Shown: in pieces, positions 31,201 through 41,158 of the stretch | Layout of the letters: every line of letters begins with the position of its first letter | How positions within the stretch are numbered: position 1 is the first letter of the stretch | Assembly (NCBI RefSeq): GCF_013093415.1 | Contig: NZ_JABFBC010000001.1 | Span: 558,001 to 622,000 of the forward strand | DNA from: Halovulum dunhuangense | GTDB lineage: Bacteria > Pseudomonadota > Alphaproteobacteria > Rhodobacterales > Rhodobacteraceae | DNA length: 64,000 bases | Direction of reading: 5' to 3' | Notes under the pieces: model-generated | Seen by the model: only the letters and a program-made list of their open reading frames with translations | Database searches by the model: none | What the model was told of the DNA's origin: nothing | Position numbers and translations under genes: made by a program

Positions 31201-31838
31201 GCCTACGAGACCCGCAAGGGCTTCGCCTATGGCCGCGACGGCAAGCCCAAGGCGCAGGGCGCGCTGCTCAAGGCGGCGCTGGCGGATGTGGACCTGGCCT
31301 ACCAGAACCTTGAAAGCGTCGAGCTGGGGGTTACCACTGTCGATCATTATTTCGATACGCTGGGCGGGGTTGGCCGGGCAGTGAAGCGTGCCCGCGGGGC
31401 GGCGCCCGCGGTCTATATCGGCGACCAGACCCGGGGCGACGGCAAGGTGCGGACGCTGTCCGAACAGGTCGCGCTGGAAACCCGGACCCGCGCGCTGAAC
31501 CCGAAATTCTACGAAAGCCTGCTCAAGCACGGCCACGAAGGCGTGCGCCAGATCGAGGCGCATGTGACCAACACCATGGGCTGGTCCGCCACCACCGGAC
31601 AGGTCGAGCCCTGGGTCTACCAGCGCATCACCGAAACCTTCGTGCTGGACGAGACGATGCGCCGGCGCCTTTCCGAACTGAACCCGGCCGCCTCGACCCG
31701 CATGGCGAACCGCCTTCTGGAGGCGCATGAGCGCGCCTACTGGTCGCCCGACGACGCCACGCTGGACGCGCTGCGCCGCGGTGCAGAGGAACTCGAGGAC
31801 CGGCTCGAAGGCATAAACCTGCCGGAGGTGGCCGCCGA

Positions 31839-31842
<4 letters not shown>
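28201..31842 (+). CDS. bchH: Magnesium chelatase subunit BchH
   Basis: BchH is the large porphyrin-binding subunit that inserts Mg into protoporphyrin IX together with BchI and BchD, neither of which is in this window. The 1213-residue protein shows CobN/Mg-chelatase family blocks, including [18 protein letters not shown] and [18 protein letters not shown] near the middle. The ATG at 28201 overlaps the end of bchB by 11 bases. A 40-codon ORF and a hairpin occupy the gap to bchL. Confidence 0.96.
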
Positions 31843-32843
<1,001 letters not shown>

Positions 32844-32844
<1 letters not shown>

Positions 32845-33539
32845 TGCCCGAGACCTACGACGCCACCCGCGGCCGGCTGGAGGCCTATTTCGACGGCACC
32901 GCCAACGAGGCGTGGAAACGGCTGATGTCCGACGCGCCCGTGAGCCGCATCCGCCAGACGGTGCGCGCGGGCCGCGACCGGATGCGCGCGGCGCTTCTGG
33001 CGCAGCTGCCCGCCGACCTGCACGGCGCGCGCGTCCTTGATGCCGGCTGCGGCGCGGGGCAGCTTTCCGTCGAACTGGCCGCCCGCGGTGCCGAGGTGGT
33101 CGGCGCCGACATATCGCCGCGGCTGCTGGAACTTGCCGACAGCCGCACGCCCGAGGGGCTGCGCGGGCGCATCACCTATCGCGCCGGCGACATGCTCGAC
33201 CCGGGCCTGGGGCGGTTCCACTACGTCGTCGCCATGGACAGCCTGATCCACTACGCCGTGGACGACATCGCCGCGGCGCTGGCGCGGCTGGCCCCGCGGG
33301 TGGATCACGGCTTCGCCTTCACCGTCGCCCCCCGCACCCCCGCGCTCAGCGCGATGCACCTGGCGGGCAAGCTGTTTCCCCGTTCGGACCGCTCGCCCGC
33401 GATCCAGCCCGTCGGCACCCCGGCGCTTGCAAAGGCCGTGGCCGCCCGGGCCCCGCTGTCCGACTGGATGCTCGCACCGGGCGTCCGGGTCTCCTCGGGC
33501 TTCTATATCTCCCAGGCGATGGAGCTTCGACCGGCATGA
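32844..33539 (+). CDS. bchM: Mg-protoporphyrin IX methyltransferase BchM
   Basis: BchM methylates the C13 propionate of Mg-protoporphyrin IX with S-adenosylmethionine, the step between BchH/I/D and the cyclase. The 231-residue protein has a class I methyltransferase SAM motif (VLDAGCGAGQLSVELA) near residues 63-78 and the family's YFDGTANEAWKRL N-terminal segment. TGATG overlap with bchL and ATGA overlap with lhaA fix its ends. Confidence 0.95.
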
Positions 33540-34972
33540 GCAAGGAACGCCATCCCCTCACCCGTTTCACCCTGGAAATGCTGCCCTTCGCGGATGCGGC
33601 CAGCGATGGCCTGCCGCTGCGCCGGCTTCTGCGGCTTTCGCTTTTCCAGGTGTCGGTCGGGATGGCGACCGTGCTGCTTCTGGGCACGCTCAACCGCGTG
33701 ATGATCGTCGAACTTTCGGTCCCCGCGATGCTGGTTGCGCTGATGATCGCGCTGCCCGTCCTGTCGGCGCCCTTCCGCGCGCTGCTCGGCTTTCGATCCG
33801 ACACCCACCGCTCGGCCATCGGCTGGAGGCGGGTGCCCTATCTCTGGTTCGGCTCGCTCTACCAGTTCGGCGGCCTTGCGATCATGCCGTTTGCGCTGAT
33901 CCTGCTGTCGGGTGACCAGACCCACGGCCCCGCCTGGGCCGGAGAGGTGATCGCCGCCGTGGCCTTCCTGATGACCGGCCTCGGTCTGCACATGACCCAG
34001 ACCGCGGGGCTGGCGCTCGCCTCCGACCAGGCCACCGACGAGACGCGGCCGCGGGTGGTGGCGCTGCTCTACGTCATGTTCCTTGCCGGCATGGCGGTTT
34101 CCGCCCTGCTGTTCGGCCTGCTGCTGGCGGACTTCTCGAAGCTGCGGCTGATCCAGGTGGTGCAGGGCGCGGCCGTGGTCACGCTTGCGCTGAACCTGGT
34201 GGCCCTGTGGAAGCAGGAAAAGATGTCCCCCATGAGCCGGGCCGAGCGCGAGCGGCCGCGCCCGCCCTTCCGTGCCGCCTGGGCCGACCTGATGGCGGGC
34301 GGGCAGGCCGGACGGCTTCTCCTGGTGGTCGCACTCGGCACCTGTGCCTTTTCCATGCAGGACGTGCTGCTCGAGCCCTATGGCGGCGAGGTGCTGGGCC
34401 TCAGCGTCGCCGCGACAACGGTGCTGACCGCGCTATGGGCACTGGGCGCGCTGGCGGGCTTTGCCCTTGCGGGGCGCTGGCTGTCCACCGGGCGCGACCC
34501 GGCCCGGCTGGCCGCCGCCGGCTGCATGGCCGGCGTGGTCGCCTTCTCGGCGGTGGTGTTCTCCGCGCCCATGGCCGCCCCGGCGCTTTACTTCACCGGC
34601 GCCTTCGGCATCGGCTTCGGCGCCGGGCTGTTCGGGGTCGCGACACTGATCTACGCCATGGCCATGCCGAAATTCGGCACCGCCGGCGCCGGCCTTGCGC
34701 TGGGCGCCTGGGGCGCCGCGCAGGCAACCGCCGCGGGCGTCGGCATCGCGCTTGGCGGCACGCTGCGCGACGGCTTCGCGACGCTTGCCCAGACCGGCAG
34801 CCTGGGCCCCGCGTTCAGCGCGCCGCACACCGGCTACACCTTTGTCTACCACCTCGAGATCGGGCTTCTGTTCCTGACCCTCGTCGCCATAGGGCCGCTC
34901 GTCCGCACCGGACGCGTGCCCACCCCAGATCCGCGCGGAGCCAAGCTCGGGCTCGCGGAATTCCCGTCCTGA
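33536..34972 (+). CDS. lhaA: LH1 assembly protein LhaA (PucC family)
   Basis: LhaA is a twelve-helix membrane protein that assists LH1 assembly, probably by handing over bacteriochlorophyll. The 478-residue product has the PucC family block (LNRVMIVELSVPAMLV near residue 55) and GFRSDTHRSAIGWRRVPY in the first loop. It lies directly upstream of puhA as in other purple bacteria, where lhaA transcription continues into puhA. It is a paralogue of the carrier at 20084-21388. Confidence 0.93.
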   Translation: MSKERHPLTRFTLEMLPFADAASDGLPLRRLLRLSLFQVSVGMATVLLLGTLNRVMIVELSVPAMLVALMIALPVLSAPFRALLGFRSDTHRSAIGWRRVPYLWFGSLYQFGGLAIMPFALILLSGDQTHGPAWAGEVIAAVAFLMTGLGLHMTQTAGLALASDQATDETRPRVVALLYVMFLAGMAVSALLFGLLLADFSKLRLIQVVQGAAVVTLALNLVALWKQEKMSPMSRAERERPRPPFRAAWADLMAGGQAGRLLLVVALGTCAFSMQDVLLEPYGGEVLGLSVAATTVLTALWALGALAGFALAGRWLSTGRDPARLAAAGCMAGVVAFSAVVFSAPMAAPALYFTGAFGIGFGAGLFGVATLIYAMAMPKFGTAGAGLALGAWGAAQATAAGVGIALGGTLRDGFATLAQTGSLGPAFSAPHTGYTFVYHLEIGLLFLTLVAIGPLVRTGRVPTPDPRGAKLGLAEFPS

Positions 34973-34993
34973 CCGCAAAGGAGGACCCAAGAC

Positions 34994-35731
34994 ATGAGCG
35001 AACCTATCTTCGGCAACTTCGACCTGGCGCTGATTGCGCTGTATCTTTTCTGGGCGTTCTTCGCGGCGCTCATCATCTATCTCCAGCGCGAGAACATGCG
35101 CGAGGGCTACCCCCTGGAGATGGAGGATGGCAGCCTCGCCCCGAACCAGGGCCCGTTCCCGGTTCCCGACAGGAAGAAGACCTTTCACCTGCCGCATGGC
35201 CGGGGTGACGTGACCGTGCCGGACGACCGGGTGGAAACCCGCGAACTGGCGCTCCACCAGCCGATCCCCGTTTCGGGCTACCCGTTCGAGCCGACGGGCG
35301 ATCCGATGGCCGATGGCGTGGGTCCCGCCTCCTGGGCGGCGCGGCAGGACTGGCCCGAGCTTGACGGCCACGGCCATGTCAAGATCGTGCCGATGCGGAT
35401 GGCCGAGGCCTATCACCATGCCGCCGGGCGCGACCCGCGCGGAATGGACGTGCTCGACCGCCACGGCAAGGTGGTGGGCAAGGTCACCGACATGTGGGTC
35501 GACAAGCCCGAATTGCTGGTCCGTTACCTGGAAATGGAACTGCCCGATGGCGGCCACCGCCTGATCCCGATCAACTCGGCACGGATCATGCGCAAGGGCG
35601 TCAGCGTCCGGAACCTGACCGAACCGTTCTTCGCACGGGTTCCGACCACCAAGTCCGACAGCCAGATCACCCTCCTCGAAGAGGAAAAGATCATGGCCTT
35701 CTACGCCGGCGGCCAGCTTTACGCGGGCTGA
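34994..35731 (+). CDS. puhA: Reaction centre H subunit PuhA
   Basis: PuhA caps the cytoplasmic face of the reaction centre and guides protons to QB. The 245-residue protein has one N-terminal transmembrane helix (about residues 11-31) followed by YLQRENMREGYPLE, then a beta-rich PRC-barrel-type domain with VVGKVTDMWVDKPELLVRYLE. AAAGGAGG precedes the ATG. It starts the puh/acsF block. Confidence 0.97.
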   Translation: MSEPIFGNFDLALIALYLFWAFFAALIIYLQRENMREGYPLEMEDGSLAPNQGPFPVPDRKKTFHLPHGRGDVTVPDDRVETRELALHQPIPVSGYPFEPTGDPMADGVGPASWAARQDWPELDGHGHVKIVPMRMAEAYHHAAGRDPRGMDVLDRHGKVVGKVTDMWVDKPELLVRYLEMELPDGGHRLIPINSARIMRKGVSVRNLTEPFFARVPTTKSDSQITLLEEEKIMAFYAGGQLYAG

Positions 35732-35767
35732 CCCCGGCCAACCGCGCCACGGAAGGAGAGAGAGCCG

Positions 35768-36421
35768 ATGGCACATGACGACTTCGCAACAGAGCCCCAT
35801 CGCGGGCTGGACCGCCACCTGCCGGAGGGAGAGACCATTCTCTGGCAGGGGCAGCCCCGGGCCTGGGACCTGGCCTGCGCGGCGATGTCGCTGCGCTGGG
35901 TCATTGGCTACTTCCTTCTGCTTGCGGCGTGGCGCGGCATTGCGCTGGGCGGAACCGAAGGGCTCGAGGCGGGGCTTCGCGCCGTCTCGTGGTATCTGGT
36001 GGCAGGGGCGCTGACCTGCGGGATCATCCTGTTGGGCGCCTGGGTCTTTGCCCGCACCACGGTCTATACCATCACCTCCAGCCGGGTGGTGATGCGGATC
36101 GGGGCGGCGCTGACCGTATCGCTGAACCTGCCCTACAAGTGGATCGCCCGCGCGGATCTTGCGCTGGCGAAGAACGGCAGCGGGTCCATCCACCTCGACC
36201 TGAAGGGAGAGACGCGCTTTTCCTATCTCGTGCTCTGGCCGCATGTGCGGCCCTGGCAGATGCGCCGGCCCCAGCCCACGCTGCGGGCCATTCCCGACGC
36301 GCGCAAGGTTGCGGCCATCCTGGGCGCCGCAGCCGAGGCACGGGTCGGCGAGATCACTTCGGACCTCGGAACCGACGACGCGGCGATGCCCGCGCCCGCC
36401 GGTGCCGTGGCCGCCGAATAG
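35768..36421 (+). CDS. puhB: Photosynthetic complex assembly protein PuhB
   Basis: PuhB is a membrane protein needed for efficient reaction-centre assembly in Rhodobacter capsulatus. The 217-residue product has two or three hydrophobic segments between about residues 40 and 100 and a bacterial PH-like stretch (TVYTITSSRVVMRIG). The GEGETILWQGQP-like opening (LPEGETILWQGQP) is typical. GGAGAGAG precedes the ATG. It is followed 12 bases later by puhC. Confidence 0.92.
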   Translation: MAHDDFATEPHRGLDRHLPEGETILWQGQPRAWDLACAAMSLRWVIGYFLLLAAWRGIALGGTEGLEAGLRAVSWYLVAGALTCGIILLGAWVFARTTVYTITSSRVVMRIGAALTVSLNLPYKWIARADLALAKNGSGSIHLDLKGETRFSYLVLWPHVRPWQMRRPQPTLRAIPDARKVAAILGAAAEARVGEITSDLGTDDAAMPAPAGAVAAE

Positions 36422-36433
36422 ACGGAGGCAGCA

Positions 36434-36901
36434 ATGCAGACCCGGACCGACATCCCGATGCGCGTCTCCGACCACGAACAGATGATCCCCAAGGTGCTGC
36501 TGCGCGCCATGGCGGGGCTTGTCGTCATCACGCTGGCGCTGGTCAGCTTCGCGGTCCTGACCGACCGCCCGCCCGAGGCGCAGACGCATACCGCGCCCGT
36601 GGCGAAATCCCTTCTGATCCAGATCAAGGAAGGGCCGGAGAGTTCCGTGATCGTGACAGACATGAACGGGAACCTTCTCTCCGACAGCAGCCGGCCCGCG
36701 GCCGGCTTCCTCTCGGTGGTCCATAGCGCCCTCGCCTTCGAGCGAAAGCGCCATGGCGTCACCGGGGAACCGCCGGTTCACCTCGTCCGCTTTGCCGATG
36801 GCCGTCTGGGCCTGAGGGACGATGCGACCGGCTGGAAGATCCATCTGACCGGCTTCGGTCAGGACAACCACCGCGTCTTCGCGGCCATACTGGCCGAGTA
36901 G
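36434..36901 (+). CDS. puhC: Photosynthetic complex assembly protein PuhC
   Basis: PuhC is anchored by one N-terminal helix (about residues 22-42) and has a soluble periplasmic-type domain. It supports RC-LH1 formation in Rhodobacter capsulatus. The 155-residue product fits in length and position (puhA-puhB-puhC). The soluble part has a beta-rich pattern ending with [29 protein letters not shown] precedes the ATG. Confidence 0.9.
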   Translation: MQTRTDIPMRVSDHEQMIPKVLLRAMAGLVVITLALVSFAVLTDRPPEAQTHTAPVAKSLLIQIKEGPESSVIVTDMNGNLLSDSSRPAAGFLSVVHSALAFERKRHGVTGEPPVHLVRFADGRLGLRDDATGWKIHLTGFGQDNHRVFAAILAE

Positions 36902-36934
36902 CTCGCGGAACAACGAACAGGACAGGAGAGAGAC

Positions 36935-37231
36935 ATGGGACTGTTCAAGCGACTTCAGGAGGAGGCACCCTGCACGGTAGAGGTGTCGCACACCTTCGAC
37001 AGCCTCCACGCGCATGTGCGTTTCGACAACGGCGCGGTGATCCATCCGGGCGACGAGGTGCTGGTGCATGGCGCGCCCGTCATGGCGCCCTATGGCAGCA
37101 TCATCACCGAAAACCGGACCGCCACCATCACCCGCGCAACGCCGCTGGAGCGGCTCTGGACCCGCATGACCGGAGATTTCGAGTTCATGGAACTGTGCGA
37201 GTTCTCCTTCTCCGAAGAGGTGACGCTATGA
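36935..37231 (+). CDS. Conserved small protein between puhC and acsF
   Basis: This 98-residue soluble protein lies between puhC and acsF and overlaps acsF by ATGA. It has a beta-rich core ([19 protein letters not shown]), no signal peptide or membrane helix, and an acidic end. I recall small hypothetical proteins at this place in other Rhodobacterales clusters but cannot assign a family or function. The tight coupling to acsF suggests a role with the cyclase or its partners, which is inference from position only. ACAGGAGAG precedes its ATG. Confidence 0.8.
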   Translation: MGLFKRLQEEAPCTVEVSHTFDSLHAHVRFDNGAVIHPGDEVLVHGAPVMAPYGSIITENRTATITRATPLERLWTRMTGDFEFMELCEFSFSEEVTL

Positions 37232-38292
37232 ACGCCCATACCGAATTCACGTCGCAGACGACGCAGGCGATGGCCGAGGAGACGACGCTTCTCAACCCGC
37301 GCTTCTACACCACCGATTTCGAGGAGATGGACGCGATCGACGTCACCCCGGTCCGCGGCGAGTGGGATGCGCTCCTGGCGCAGATGCGTTCGGATCCGAA
37401 CAAGGCCCACTTCAAGAAGAACGCCGAGTGGGACCAGATCGACTGGGAGGGGATGGAGCCTGAGCTCAAGAAGGAGCTCATCGACTTCCTCGTCTCCTCG
37501 CTCACGGCCGAGTTCTCGGGCTGCGTGCTCTACAAGGAAATGAAGCGCCGCGGCTCGAACAAGGACATCTGCGAGTTGTTCACCTACATGAGCCGGGACG
37601 AGGCGCGGCATGCGGGCTTCATCAACGACGCGCTCAAGGAGGCGGGGATCGGCGTGAACCTGGGCTTCCTGACAAAGTCCAAGAAATACACCTATTTCCG
37701 GCCCAAGTTCATCTACTACGCCACCTATCTGTCCGAAAAGATCGGCTACGCCCGCTACATCACCATCTTCCGCCACCTGGAAAAGCACCCCGACCGGCGC
37801 TTTCACCCGATCTTCAAGTGGTTCGAGCAGTGGTGCAACGACGAGTTCAGCCATGGCGAGGCCTTCGCGCTCCTGATGAAGACCGACCCGAAGCTGACCT
37901 CCGGCATGAACGCCTACTGGATCCGGTTCTTCCTGGTTGCGGTCTATGCCACCATGTCGGTGCGCGACCACGCCCGCCCCGCCTTCCACAAGGCGCTGGG
38001 GGTGGATATCGACCAGTACGACCACGAGGTGTTCCGCAAGACCAACGAGATCGCGCGCCAGATCTTCCCGATAGAGATCGACATCGACCACCCGCGCTGG
38101 GCGCGCGGGCTGACCTCGATGCAGCGGATCTTCAAGGCGATGGAAAGGGCGCACGCGCAGGGCGGACTTGCCGGCCGGCTGCGCAAGGCGGCGCTTTCGG
38201 CGCGGGCGGCCGCGGTGTTCCTCAACCTCTACACCATCCCGGTGAAGAAGAACGTCGTGCCCGAATCCTCGCGCCTGGTGCCGGCCTACTGA
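37228..38292 (+). CDS. acsF: Oxygen-dependent Mg-protoporphyrin ester cyclase AcsF
   Basis: AcsF is the diiron oxidative cyclase that forms ring E of the bacteriochlorophyll macrocycle using O2. The 354-residue protein carries the paired EXXH-type iron motifs: [10 protein letters not shown] near residue 130 and [11 protein letters not shown] near residue 207, plus an upstream Glu in SLTAEFSG. The ATG overlaps the preceding gene. The anaerobic radical-SAM cyclase BchE is not in this window, so pigment synthesis here appears O2-dependent unless bchE lies elsewhere. Confidence 0.96.
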   Translation: MNAHTEFTSQTTQAMAEETTLLNPRFYTTDFEEMDAIDVTPVRGEWDALLAQMRSDPNKAHFKKNAEWDQIDWEGMEPELKKELIDFLVSSLTAEFSGCVLYKEMKRRGSNKDICELFTYMSRDEARHAGFINDALKEAGIGVNLGFLTKSKKYTYFRPKFIYYATYLSEKIGYARYITIFRHLEKHPDRRFHPIFKWFEQWCNDEFSHGEAFALLMKTDPKLTSGMNAYWIRFFLVAVYATMSVRDHARPAFHKALGVDIDQYDHEVFRKTNEIARQIFPIEIDIDHPRWARGLTSMQRIFKAMERAHAQGGLAGRLRKAALSARAAAVFLNLYTIPVKKNVVPESSRLVPAY

Positions 38293-38322
38293 TGCGCACC
38301 CTGAGCCCATATCGCGCTACGC

Positions 38323-38364
38323 GCCCCGGCCATCGCGCCGGGGCCCCGGCTCGTGGGCCGGGGC
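38323..38364 (+). repeat. Tandem alternating hairpins between acsF and puhE
   Basis: GCCCCGGC (38323-38330) pairs with GCCGGGGC (38337-38344), and a second GCCCCGGC (38343-38350) pairs with GCCGGGGC (38357-38364). The two identical eight-base stems overlap by two bases, so alternative pairings are possible. They fill the only sizeable gap in the puh-hemA run and may be an mRNA-processing or stabilising element. Confidence 0.65.
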
Positions 38365-38395
38365 GCGCCGCACCCCGCCAGCCGGGGGCCGCACG

Positions 38396-39211
38396 ATGAT
38401 CTGGGCCGCCGTCGCCTATGCCGTGTTCCTCTGGTGGTTCGCCACCGGGGCGATCCTGTTCATCGTCAGCCGCGCCGAACGCGAGGGCCGCGACGGCTAT
38501 GTGAACGCGGTGGTGATGGCGGTGCCCGTGCTCATGCTGGGCTGCATCGGCGTCGCGGTCTCGCTGTCGGAGACCGGCGTCCATGGCGCCTATCTCGGCT
38601 TCACCTCGGCGCTGCTGATCTGGGGCTGGTTCGAGATGGCCTTCCTTGCCGGCGTCATCACCGGCCCGAACCTGCACCCGACACCCCTGAACACCGCCGG
38701 GTGGGAGCGGTTCATCCGCGCCTGGGGCGCGATCGCCTATTCGGAAATGGCGCTCATCATGGCGGCCATCCTGATCGGCGTGCTGTCGGCCGGGGCCGAG
38801 AACCAGATCGCGCTCTGGACCTATCTGGTGCTGTTCTGCGCCCGCATCTTCGCCAAGCTGAACCTGTATTTCGGGGTTCCCAACATCAATGACGAGTTTC
38901 TGCCCGGCCCTGTGCGGCACCTGACCACCCATTTCCGCCGGGCGCCGATGAACGCCTTCTTCCCCGTCTCGGTGACCGCGCTCACCTTCGCGCTGGCCTG
39001 CTGGATCGAGCGCGCGCACACGATGCCCGCGGGTTCCGGCGCCGAGACCGCCTTCGTTCTTCTCGCGGCACTGACCGCGCTCGCCTTGCTGGAGCACTGG
39101 TTCATGGTGCTGCGGCTTCCCGATGCGGCTTTGTGGCGCTGGCTGTTGCCCTCGCCCAAGGACGACAAATATGCAAAAAGGTCCGAACCGGCCCAAGCAG
39201 AAGGTCCCTGA
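38396..39211 (+). CDS. puhE: Photosynthetic complex assembly protein PuhE
   Basis: PuhE is a seven- or eight-helix membrane protein (DUF3623 family) that modulates bacteriochlorophyll production and complex assembly. The 271-residue product has conserved stretches FMEMA-like [14 protein letters not shown] and [16 protein letters not shown]. It lies between acsF and hemA as in Rhodobacter capsulatus. Four bases separate its stop from the hemA ATG, so the two are probably cotranscribed. Confidence 0.92.
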   Translation: MIWAAVAYAVFLWWFATGAILFIVSRAEREGRDGYVNAVVMAVPVLMLGCIGVAVSLSETGVHGAYLGFTSALLIWGWFEMAFLAGVITGPNLHPTPLNTAGWERFIRAWGAIAYSEMALIMAAILIGVLSAGAENQIALWTYLVLFCARIFAKLNLYFGVPNINDEFLPGPVRHLTTHFRRAPMNAFFPVSVTALTFALACWIERAHTMPAGSGAETAFVLLAALTALALLEHWFMVLRLPDAALWRWLLPSPKDDKYAKRSEPAQAEGP

Positions 39212-39215
39212 GACG

Positions 39216-40430
39216 ATGAATTTCGACGCCCTGTTCAATGCCCAGCTCGACGCCCTCCGCAAGGAAGGCAACTACCGTGTCTTCGCCGACCTGGAACGCT
39301 ATCGCGGCCAGTTCCCCAAGGCGCGGAACCATGCGGGCGGGGCGGAACGGGACGTGACGGTCTGGTGCTCGAACGACTACCTGTGCATGGGCCAGCACCC
39401 CAAGGTACTCGAGGCGATGCACGAGGCGCTGGACAAGTCGGGCGCAGGCGCCGGGGGCACGCGCAACATCTCGGGCACCAACCACCACCATGTCCTGCTG
39501 GAACAGGAACTGGCCGACCTGCACGGAAAAGAGGCGGCGCTGCTGTTCACCTCGGGCTACGTCTCGAACTGGGCGACGCTGTCCACCCTGGGGTCGCGGC
39601 TGCCCAACGCCGTCATCCTGTCGGACGCGCTCAACCACGCCTCGATGATCGAGGGCATCCGCCACGCGCGCTGCGGCAAGAAGATCTGGAAGCATAACGA
39701 CGTCGAGGATCTGCGCCGCCAGCTGGCCGACTGCCCGGCGGACGCGACCAAGATCATCGCCTTCGAATCGGTCTACTCGATGGATGGCGACATCGCCCCC
39801 ATCAAGGAGATCTGCGACGTCGCCGACGAATTCGGCGCCATGACCTATATCGACGAGGTGCACGCGGTCGGCATGTACGGCCCGCGCGGCGGCGGTGTTG
39901 CCGAACGCGAGGGGCTGATGGACCGCATCACCCTGATCGAGGGCACGCTGGGCAAGGCCTTTGGCGTGATGGGCGGCTACATCACCGGCTCGACCGCGCT
40001 GATCGACTTCATCCGCTCCTTCGCCAGCGGGTTCATCTTCTCGACCGCGCTGCCGCCGGCGGTGGCCGCAGGCGCCCGCGCCTCGATCCGGCATCTGAAG
40101 GTGTCCGAGATGGAGCGTGCCCGCCAGCGCCAGCAGGTCGCCAAGCTGCGCGCGCGGCTGGACGAGATCGGCATCCCGCACCTGCCCAACCCCAGCCACA
40201 TCGTCCCGGTGATGGTCAAGGATCCGGTGAAGTGCAAGATGATCTCGGACGTGCTGCTCGACCGCTATGGCATCTATGTCCAGCCGATCAACTACCCGAC
40301 CGTGCCCAAGGGGACCGAGCGGCTGCGCTTTACCCCCGGCCCGGGCCACACCGACGCCGATCTCGACCGGCTGATCAAGGCGCTGCACGACCTGTGGTCG
40401 CAATGCGCCCTGTCGCGGGCGGTGGCCTGA
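39216..40430 (+). CDS. hemA: 5-aminolevulinate synthase HemA
   Basis: HemA condenses glycine with succinyl-CoA to 5-aminolevulinate (the C4 pathway of alphaproteobacteria), the entry point to heme and bacteriochlorophyll. The 404-residue PLP enzyme has the [12 protein letters not shown] motif, the [11 protein letters not shown] cofactor site, and the PLP lysine at about 247 (EGTLGKAFG). The ATG at 39216 follows the puhE stop closely. Its presence in the PGC couples precursor supply to photosystem assembly. Confidence 0.96.
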   Translation: MNFDALFNAQLDALRKEGNYRVFADLERYRGQFPKARNHAGGAERDVTVWCSNDYLCMGQHPKVLEAMHEALDKSGAGAGGTRNISGTNHHHVLLEQELADLHGKEAALLFTSGYVSNWATLSTLGSRLPNAVILSDALNHASMIEGIRHARCGKKIWKHNDVEDLRRQLADCPADATKIIAFESVYSMDGDIAPIKEICDVADEFGAMTYIDEVHAVGMYGPRGGGVAEREGLMDRITLIEGTLGKAFGVMGGYITGSTALIDFIRSFASGFIFSTALPPAVAAGARASIRHLKVSEMERARQRQQVAKLRARLDEIGIPHLPNPSHIVPVMVKDPVKCKMISDVLLDRYGIYVQPINYPTVPKGTERLRFTPGPGHTDADLDRLIKALHDLWSQCALSRAVA

Positions 40431-40498
40431 TCCTGCGCGTGAGCGTCGTTTCCCTTGCGTAGCAATATTTTATTTTGACTGCGCCAACCGCCGCATTA

Positions 40499-40514
40499 TG
40501 TCCCGCATGGGACA
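40499..40514. promoter_or_regulatory. Perfect palindrome before cycA
   Basis: TGTCCC-GCAT-GGGACA is a perfect six-base inverted repeat 16 bases before the cycA ATG. The TGT and ACA ends are ten bases apart, not twelve, so it is not a standard PpsR box. It may be a different operator or a leader hairpin. Confidence 0.5.
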
Positions 40515-40530
40515 AGTCTGGGAGGCTTAT

Positions 40531-40971
40531 ATGAAATATTCCCTCACGATCGCCGCTGCCGCCGTTCTGGCTGCCGGCACCGCCTTTGCCGGCGAACACG
40601 CGTCGGGCGACGCCGCCGCGGGTGAATCCGTCTTCAACCAGTGCTCGACCTGCCACCAGATCGCCGATGGCGACAACGTGCTGGCCGGCCGCGGGCGCAA
40701 CGGCCCGAACCTGTACGGCCTTTTCGGCCGCCAGGCAGGCACCGCCGACTTCAACGGCTATGGCGACAGCCTGGTCGCGCTGGGGGAAGCGGGCCTCGAG
40801 TGGAACCAAGAGGACTTCGTCGCCTATGTGCAGGACCCGCGCAGCTTCCTTCAGGAAAAGCTGGATGATCGCGGCGCCCGCACGCGCATGAGCTACCGCC
40901 TGCGCGGCGAGGACGACGCTCGGAACGTCTGGGCCTATATCGTCAGCCTCGGCCCGGCACCGGCGAACTGA
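40531..40971 (+). CDS. cycA: Cytochrome c2 CycA
   Basis: Cytochrome c2 is the periplasmic carrier that re-reduces the photooxidised reaction centre using electrons from the bc1 complex. The 146-residue preprotein has a 20-residue signal peptide ending AFA, heme motif CSTCH (residues 38-42), and axial ligand Met120 (TRMSY). GGGAGG precedes the ATG. A strong terminator follows, marking the end of the photosynthesis block. With no pufC in the puf operon, this protein is the clearest electron donor candidate in the window. Confidence 0.94.
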   Translation: MKYSLTIAAAAVLAAGTAFAGEHASGDAAAGESVFNQCSTCHQIADGDNVLAGRGRNGPNLYGLFGRQAGTADFNGYGDSLVALGEAGLEWNQEDFVAYVQDPRSFLQEKLDDRGARTRMSYRLRGEDDARNVWAYIVSLGPAPAN

Positions 40972-41003
40972 ACCCGATACGGCCCGGTCCGGAACCGGCC
41001 CGG

Positions 41004-41032
41004 AAAGGCCCGCCCGAAATGGCGGGCCTTTT
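41004..41032 (+). terminator. Rho-independent terminator after cycA
   Basis: GGCCCGCC (41007-41014) pairs perfectly with GGCGGGCC (41021-41028) around CGAAAT. The stem is flanked by AAA on the left and followed by TTTT. Confidence 0.92.
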
Positions 41033-41158
41033 CCGTTTCCCGCGCCGTTCCATCACCGTCGGTGATGGACGGCGCCCGGGGATTTCATCGCCCTGACGCC
41101 ACGCGTCGATTGATCGGGCATCGTCCCGCGCCTATAGCGTTTGGCGAAAGGCATTTTC

